Source: Amphiduros pacificus
Lineage: Eukaryota > Annelida > Polychaeta > Phyllodocida > Hesionidae
Direction of reading: 5' to 3'
Length of the DNA stretch: 64,000 nt
NCBI GenBank assembly: GCA_949316495.1
Contig: OX439004.1
Location: 10,620,536-10,684,535, forward strand
Part shown: in pieces, positions 60,966-64,000 of the stretch
How the letters are laid out: each line of letters opens with the position of its first letter
Position numbering within the stretch: position 1 is the stretch's first letter
Translations under genes and position numbers: made by a program
The notes under the pieces: generated by a model
What the model saw: only the letters and a program-made list of their open reading frames with translations
What the model was told of the DNA's origin: nothing
The model's database searches: none

Positions 60966-62190
60966 CATACTATTACAAGTATATATGTGAAGTACTCACC
61001 GTTAAAAAGCAAGTAGATATATAAAGTACTCACCATTAAAAAGAAAGTATATATGTAAAGTACTCACCATTACAAGCAAGTAGATAGGTAAAGTACTCAC
61101 CACCAAGAGCAAGTAGATAGGTAAAGTACTCACCATTAAAAAGCAAGTAGATAGGTAAAGTACTCACTATCAAGAGCAAGCTTATAGGTAAAGCACTCAC
61201 CACCAAGAGCAAGCTTATAGGTAAAGCACTCACCACCAAGAGCAAGTAGATAGGTAAAGTACTCACCACCAAGAGCAAGTAGATAGGTAAAGTACTCACC
61301 ACCAAGAGCAAGTAGATAGGTAAAGTACTCACTATCAAGAGCAGTTTGATAGGAAAAGTACTCACCATCAAGTGCAAGCTGATAGGTAAAGTACTCACCA
61401 CCAAGAGCAAGTAGATAGGTAAAGTACTCACCACCAAGAGCAAGTAGATAGGTAAAGTACTCACCATTACAAGCAAGTAGATATGTAAAGTACTCACCAT
61501 TACAAGCAAGTAGATATGTAAAGTACTCACTATCAAGAGTAATTTGATAGGAAAAGTACTCACCACCAAGAGCAAGTAGATAGGTAAAGTACTCACCAAC
61601 AAGAGCAAGCTGATATGTAAAGTACTCACCACCAAGAGCAAGCTGATAGGTAAAGTACTCACCACCAAGAGCAAGTAGATAGGTAAAGTACTCACCACCA
61701 AGAGCAAGCTGATATGTAAAGTACTCACCACCAAGAGCAAGCTGATAGGAAAAGTACTCACCACCAAGAGCAAGTAGATAGGTAAAGTACTCACCACCAA
61801 GAGCAAGTAGATATGTAAAGTACTCACCATCAAGAGCAAGTAGATATGTAAAGTACTCACCATCAAGAGCAAGTAGATATGTAAAGTACTCACCACCAAG
61901 AGCAAGTAGATATGTAAATTACTCACCACCAAGAGCAAGTAGATATATAAAGTACTCACAATCAAGAGCAAGTAGATAGGTAAAGCACTCACCACCAAGA
62001 GCAAGTAGATATGTAAAATACTCACCACCAAGAGCAATTTGATAGGTAAAGTACTCACCACCAAGAGCAAGCTGATAGGTAAAGCACTCACCACCAAGAG
62101 CAAGTAGATATGTAAAGTACTCACCACCAAGAGCAATTTGATAGGTAAAGTACTCACCATCAAGAGCAAGTAGATAGATAGGTAGAGAGC
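60966..62190. repeat. 33-bp minisatellite carrying a splice-donor motif
   Basis: About 37 copies of a 33-bp unit (GTAAAGTACTCACCACCAAG and AGCAAGTAGATAG, with CTGATAG and TTTGATAG variants). Read on the minus strand, each unit contains GGTGGTGAGTAC, a consensus 5' splice site. The period is 11 codons, so a 435-codon minus frame (LLLVVSTLPIY repeats) is open by arithmetic only. Confidence 0.96.
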
Positions 62191-62295
62191 ACACTTGGTT
62201 CTTCTTGGCAGGCATCTGTAATGGACCGCCATTTCTCCCTCAATATGTTCCAGAGGTGCTTCGTGGGGGAATATCACAATTGATATCTGTACAAT
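62158..62295 (-). CDS. Possible coding exon feeding the 33-bp donor array
   Basis: On the minus strand, AACTCTTTTTCAG (acceptor ending at plus 62296) precedes 138 nt that end CTTGATG before GTGAGTAC (donor, plus 62151-62157). Only one of the three frames is open, giving exactly 46 codons: IVQISIVIFPHEAPLEHIEG, EMAVHYRCLPRRTK, then a hydrophobic end CALYLSIYLLLM. Both phases would be 0. The last ~25 nt already belong to the repeat unit, so the array may have grown from this exon-intron border. Protein family not recognised. It could equally be non-coding sequence with chance splice signals. Confidence 0.35.
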
Positions 62296-62345
62296 CTGAA
62301 AAAGAGTTAAATTAGTATTAGAGTCATGTAGCACCTTCACCATTA

Positions 62346-63352
62346 GATCTATTTTTTTTAGGTCTATTTTTTTTTAGGTCTATTGTTTTTAGGTCTATTG
62401 TTTTTAGGTCTATTGTTTTTAGGTCTATTGTTTTTGAGTCTATCGTTTTTAGGTCTATTGTTTTTAAGTCTATTGTTTTTTTAGGTCTATTGTGTTTAGG
62501 TCTATTGTGTTTAGATCTATTGTTTTTAGGACTATTGTTTTTAAGTCTATTGTTTTTAGGTCTATTGTTTTTAGGTCTATTGTGTTTAGGTCTATTGTGT
62601 TTAGGTCTATTGTTTTTAGGACTATTGTTATTAGGTCTATTGTTATTAGGTCTATTCTTAGTTGGTCTATTGTTATAAGGTCTATTGTTATTAGGCCTAT
62701 TGTTATTAGGTCTATTGTTATTAGGCCTATTGTTATAAGGCCTATTGTTATAAGGCCTATTGTTATTAGGTCTGTTGTTATTAGGTCTATGTTTATAAGG
62801 TCTATTGTTATTAGGTCTAGTGTTATTAGGTCTATTGTTTTTAGGTCTATTTTTATAAGGTCTATTGTTATTAGATCTATTGTTATTAGGTCTATTGTTA
62901 TTTGTTCTATTGTTATTAGGTCTATTGTTATTAGATCTATTGTTATTAGGTCTATTGTTATTAGGTCTATTGTTATTAGATCTATTTCTATAAGGTCTAT
63001 TCTTATTAGGTCTATTCTTATTAGGTCTATTCTTATTAGGTCTATTCTTATTAGGTCTATTCTTATTAGGTCTATTGTTATTAGGTCTATTCTTATTAGG
63101 TCTATTCTTATTAGGTCTATTCTTATTAGGTCTATTCTTATTAGGTCTATTCTTATTAGGTCAATTCTTATTAGGTCCCTTCTTATTAGGTCTATTCTTA
63201 TTAGGTCTATTCTCATTAGGTCTATTCTTATTAGGTCTATTCTTATGAGGTCTCTTCTTATTAGGTCCCTTCTTATTATGTCTATTCTTATTATGTCTAT
63301 TCTTATTAGGTCTATTCTTATTAGGTTTATTCTTATTAGGTCTATTGTTATC
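62346..63352. repeat. 15-bp minisatellite
   Basis: About 67 copies of a 15-bp unit. The left part is TTTTTAGGTCTATTG, the middle TTATTAGGTCTATTG and the right TTATTAGGTCTATTC, so unit types form gradients along the array. The five-codon period leaves both strands open for over 300 codons (IRSIV and IDLIR repeats), which is an artefact of the period. Confidence 0.96.
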
Positions 63353-64000
63353 CTCTGGTTTCCCTGGATGTTGTTGCCAGAATCTCTTTGTCCCCTGAAT
63401 CTCATTTCTGTGGACAATTAATGATCTGCACCAAAGTATAATTGTATACGTGAAAATGAAAATAAGATGGTATTTTACAACCCTTTCAGTGACAAATTAT
63501 CGATTTTTGAGCCTTTTAACCGATGTGAAAGTAACACTGGCGGCAGTGTGAGTCCATCCCACCACCGCGGTCCTCCACTCATTTAAACATGTAAGGCACA
63601 CATTATTTGCTTTACTAATTGTGCTAGTGGGGCTGGTCTGTATAAGGTCAGGTGCATCTTTCCCATGATATGTACACACCCTTATTAAATTAGGTTAATG
63701 TTGGTGGCATTAATCAGGAACAATTCAATTTGCTGGTTGGCATCAACTTGTATGTACGTGTATATGGTAAATGTATGTTATATTGGTATGTACAAATAAT
63801 CAAACTTTAGAGTAATTGTGTAAGATACATCTGGAAAGTTTACTTGTGCATGTGCACTTAAGTCATATTAATGCAGGTTACAGACACATATCACTGATAA
63901 ATTATATTCGGTTTTAGGACCTTTACCATTTTATTTAAATAAAGATATTTCTGATGAGTACACAAGGGATAGCTTCCTCTTGCTGGTGACATATCACTCT
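63353..64000. other. Non-coding right end of window
   Basis: Unique sequence. A slightly GC-richer patch at 63500-63610 has a 60-codon minus frame (CLNEWRTAVVGWTHTAASVT) without clear splice sites. A minus-strand acceptor-like TTGTCCACAG near 63412 precedes a short open stretch that runs into the 15-bp array. Neither is enough to call an exon. Confidence 0.45.

Noticed and set aside
61036-62343. 435-codon minus-strand frame
   Set aside because: Most of it is an 11-codon repeat from the 33-bp array. Only the first ~46 codons (62158-62295) have exon-like borders.
62470-63421. Two opposite >300-codon open frames
   Set aside because: They are produced by a 15-bp repeat (five codons) without stops; monotonous IRSIV and IDLIR peptides, no start context or domain.

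Overview
This is AT-rich, intron- and repeat-dominated animal nuclear DNA. There are no operons and no bacterial features, and coding density is very low. The best clue to the lineage is a recurrent ~310-bp tRNA-derived SINE with pol III A and B boxes, a conserved 3' body and a (CAAA)n tail, together with extreme minisatellite content and a tandem, lineage-specific rhodopsin-type GPCR pair. I read this as a mollusc, probably a gastropod; that is inference, not proof.

Layout. 1-13 kb is mostly unique non-coding DNA with one convincing orphan exon on the minus strand (1449-1650). 13.05-18.2 kb is one ~5.1-kb array of a 16-bp unit with higher-order structure. 18.8-32.2 kb holds a run of unrelated minisatellites (periods 16, 17, 19, 21, 29, 34, 42 and 211 bp), one complete SINE and a mosaic of inverted-repeat transposon pieces (26.3-28.1 kb).

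33.85-59.46 kb is a tandem segmental duplication: copy A 33848-45265 and copy B 47082-59464. Each copy carries one intact GPCR exon (36242-37384 and 51845-52984) with a splice acceptor at its 5' edge. Each also carries a 19-bp minisatellite just downstream and a decayed third GPCR further downstream (about 44.1-44.4 and 57.3-57.55 kb). Mobile elements inserted into one copy only can be read against the empty site in the other: a ~2.6-kb inverted-repeat element upstream of GPCR B, a 106-bp MITE in A, and a TAA-flanked element carrying a nested CCCCGGGG-ended element in B.

The most unusual object is a LINE fragment (53214-55534) captured inside the copy-B minisatellite. Its first ORF encodes a KH RNA-binding domain (GKGG loop) and was later split by a SINE. 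It is followed, in the same frame after one stop codon, by an ORF ending in an AP-type endonuclease domain that stops before its last motif and before any reverse transcriptase. A KH-type ORF1 is not among the usual LINE ORF1 classes I know.

59.5-64 kb holds a long (TA)n, a 33-bp minisatellite whose every unit carries a splice-donor consensus on the minus strand next to a possible exon (62158-62295), and a 15-bp array. No rRNA, true tRNA gene, CRISPR or complete autonomous transposon was seen.
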